From positions 101,422 through 165,421 of the forward strand of contig NZ_JAQQKW010000009.1 in the NCBI RefSeq assembly GCF_028550395.1: DNA of 64,000 nt, given 5' to 3'. The translations under genes were made by a program, and so were the position numbers. Every line of letters starts with the position of its first letter. Positions within the stretch are counted from its first letter, which is position 1. Source of the DNA: Asticcacaulis currens (GTDB lineage Bacteria > Pseudomonadota > Alphaproteobacteria > Caulobacterales > Caulobacteraceae). Positions 63,885-64,000 of the stretch are shown here, in pieces. Below the pieces are notes generated by a model. It ran no database searches. It was given only the letters and a program-made list of their open reading frames with translations, and was not told where the DNA came from.

Positions 63885-64000
63885 ATGCCGTCGAAGATAT
63901 ATGCGGACGCGAAGAGTGCGCTGGAGGGGCTGACGTTTGACGGGATGACGGTGATGGCCGGGGGCTTTGGCCTGTGCGGTATCCCGGAGAACCTGATCGC
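63885..64000 (+). CDS. CoA-transferase subunit A, N-terminal fragment (cut by window end)
   Basis: Only the first 38 residues are present: MPSKIYADAKSALEGLTFDG, then MTVMAGGFGLCGIPENLI. The GGFGLCGIPENLI segment is diagnostic for the alpha subunit of 3-oxoacid CoA-transferase (ScoA/AtoD), used in ketone-body and beta-ketoadipate metabolism. A GGGAGAG site lies before ATG 63885. The rest and the beta subunit lie to the right of the window. Confidence 0.85.
   Translation, partial: MPSKIYADAKSALEGLTFDGMTVMAGGFGLCGIPENLI

Overview
The window looks like a chromosomal stretch of an alphaproteobacterium of the Caulobacteraceae, most like Asticcacaulis or a close relative. This is an inference. It rests on high GC, a very large TonB-dependent receptor, a promoter of the Caulobacter housekeeping type, a phasin, NnrU and DUF1489 proteins, a NodT-type outer-membrane factor and many short palindromic intergenic repeats. 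I see no plasmid, phage, insertion sequence, rRNA or CRISPR array. About 57 protein genes (two cut by the window ends) and two tRNA genes are supported.

Region by region. 1-5.4 kb: a chemotaxis receptor cut by the left edge, then a four-gene exporter operon (TetR regulator, membrane-fusion lipoprotein, ABC ATPase, ABC permease) with a palindromic operator in front of the regulator. 5.4-10 kb: a small membrane protein / XRE regulator / alpha-beta hydrolase operon behind large inverted repeats, then three exported proteins including an M48 metalloprotease. 10-18.5 kb: HemN, an EamA exporter, catalase, a TspO-like protein, a PhnA-type protein, a lipoprotein, an FAD monooxygenase and a nucleoside transporter. 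18.5-24.1 kb: a DcaP-like porin and a CrbS/CrbR-like two-component pair (LuxR-type regulator plus a transporter-fused hybrid kinase). Three GACCTTGGTCG repeats lie between porin and regulator. 24.1-29 kb: a 1260-residue TonB-dependent receptor of visibly lower GC, followed by about 570 bases between two terminators with no convincing gene. 29-34.2 kb: a tripartite drug efflux operon (outer-membrane factor, EmrA, EmrB) divergent from its TetR regulator, with two identical 20-bp operators 63 bp apart. 34-41.6 kb: phasin, tRNA-Leu, M28 peptidase, a CinA-type protein, SfsA, an MprF-like lysyltransferase, a SPOR lipoprotein and PanC. 41.6-49.9 kb: a DUF1489 protein, a cyclic-nucleotide/patatin phospholipase, exonuclease III, two tandem paralogous membrane-anchored proteins, NnrU, a two-helix small protein, a Gfo/Idh/MocA oxidoreductase, an RNase H-like protein and YnfA. 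49.9-64 kb: a MATE exporter, class II DAHP synthase, an O-antigen ligase-like protein, a glmU-rpiA-gor operon, phosphoglycolate phosphatase, tRNA-Val, a KefB/C antiporter, an N-formylglutamate amidohydrolase, FolD, a ferredoxin-reductase-like flavoprotein and the start of a CoA-transferase subunit.

Most of the content is core metabolism, envelope functions and efflux. The most unusual DNA is non-coding. A composite repeat of three consecutive hairpins occurs twice, 43 kb apart, with the same order and orientation of parts but a completely different middle hairpin. One of its parts occurs alone a third time. Several promoters also carry clear, untested operator-like repeats. No wholly new multi-gene system could be shown. 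The best candidates for something undescribed are the composite repeat, the unassigned segment near 28.4-28.96 kb and the tandem paralogue pair at 45.1-46.5 kb.
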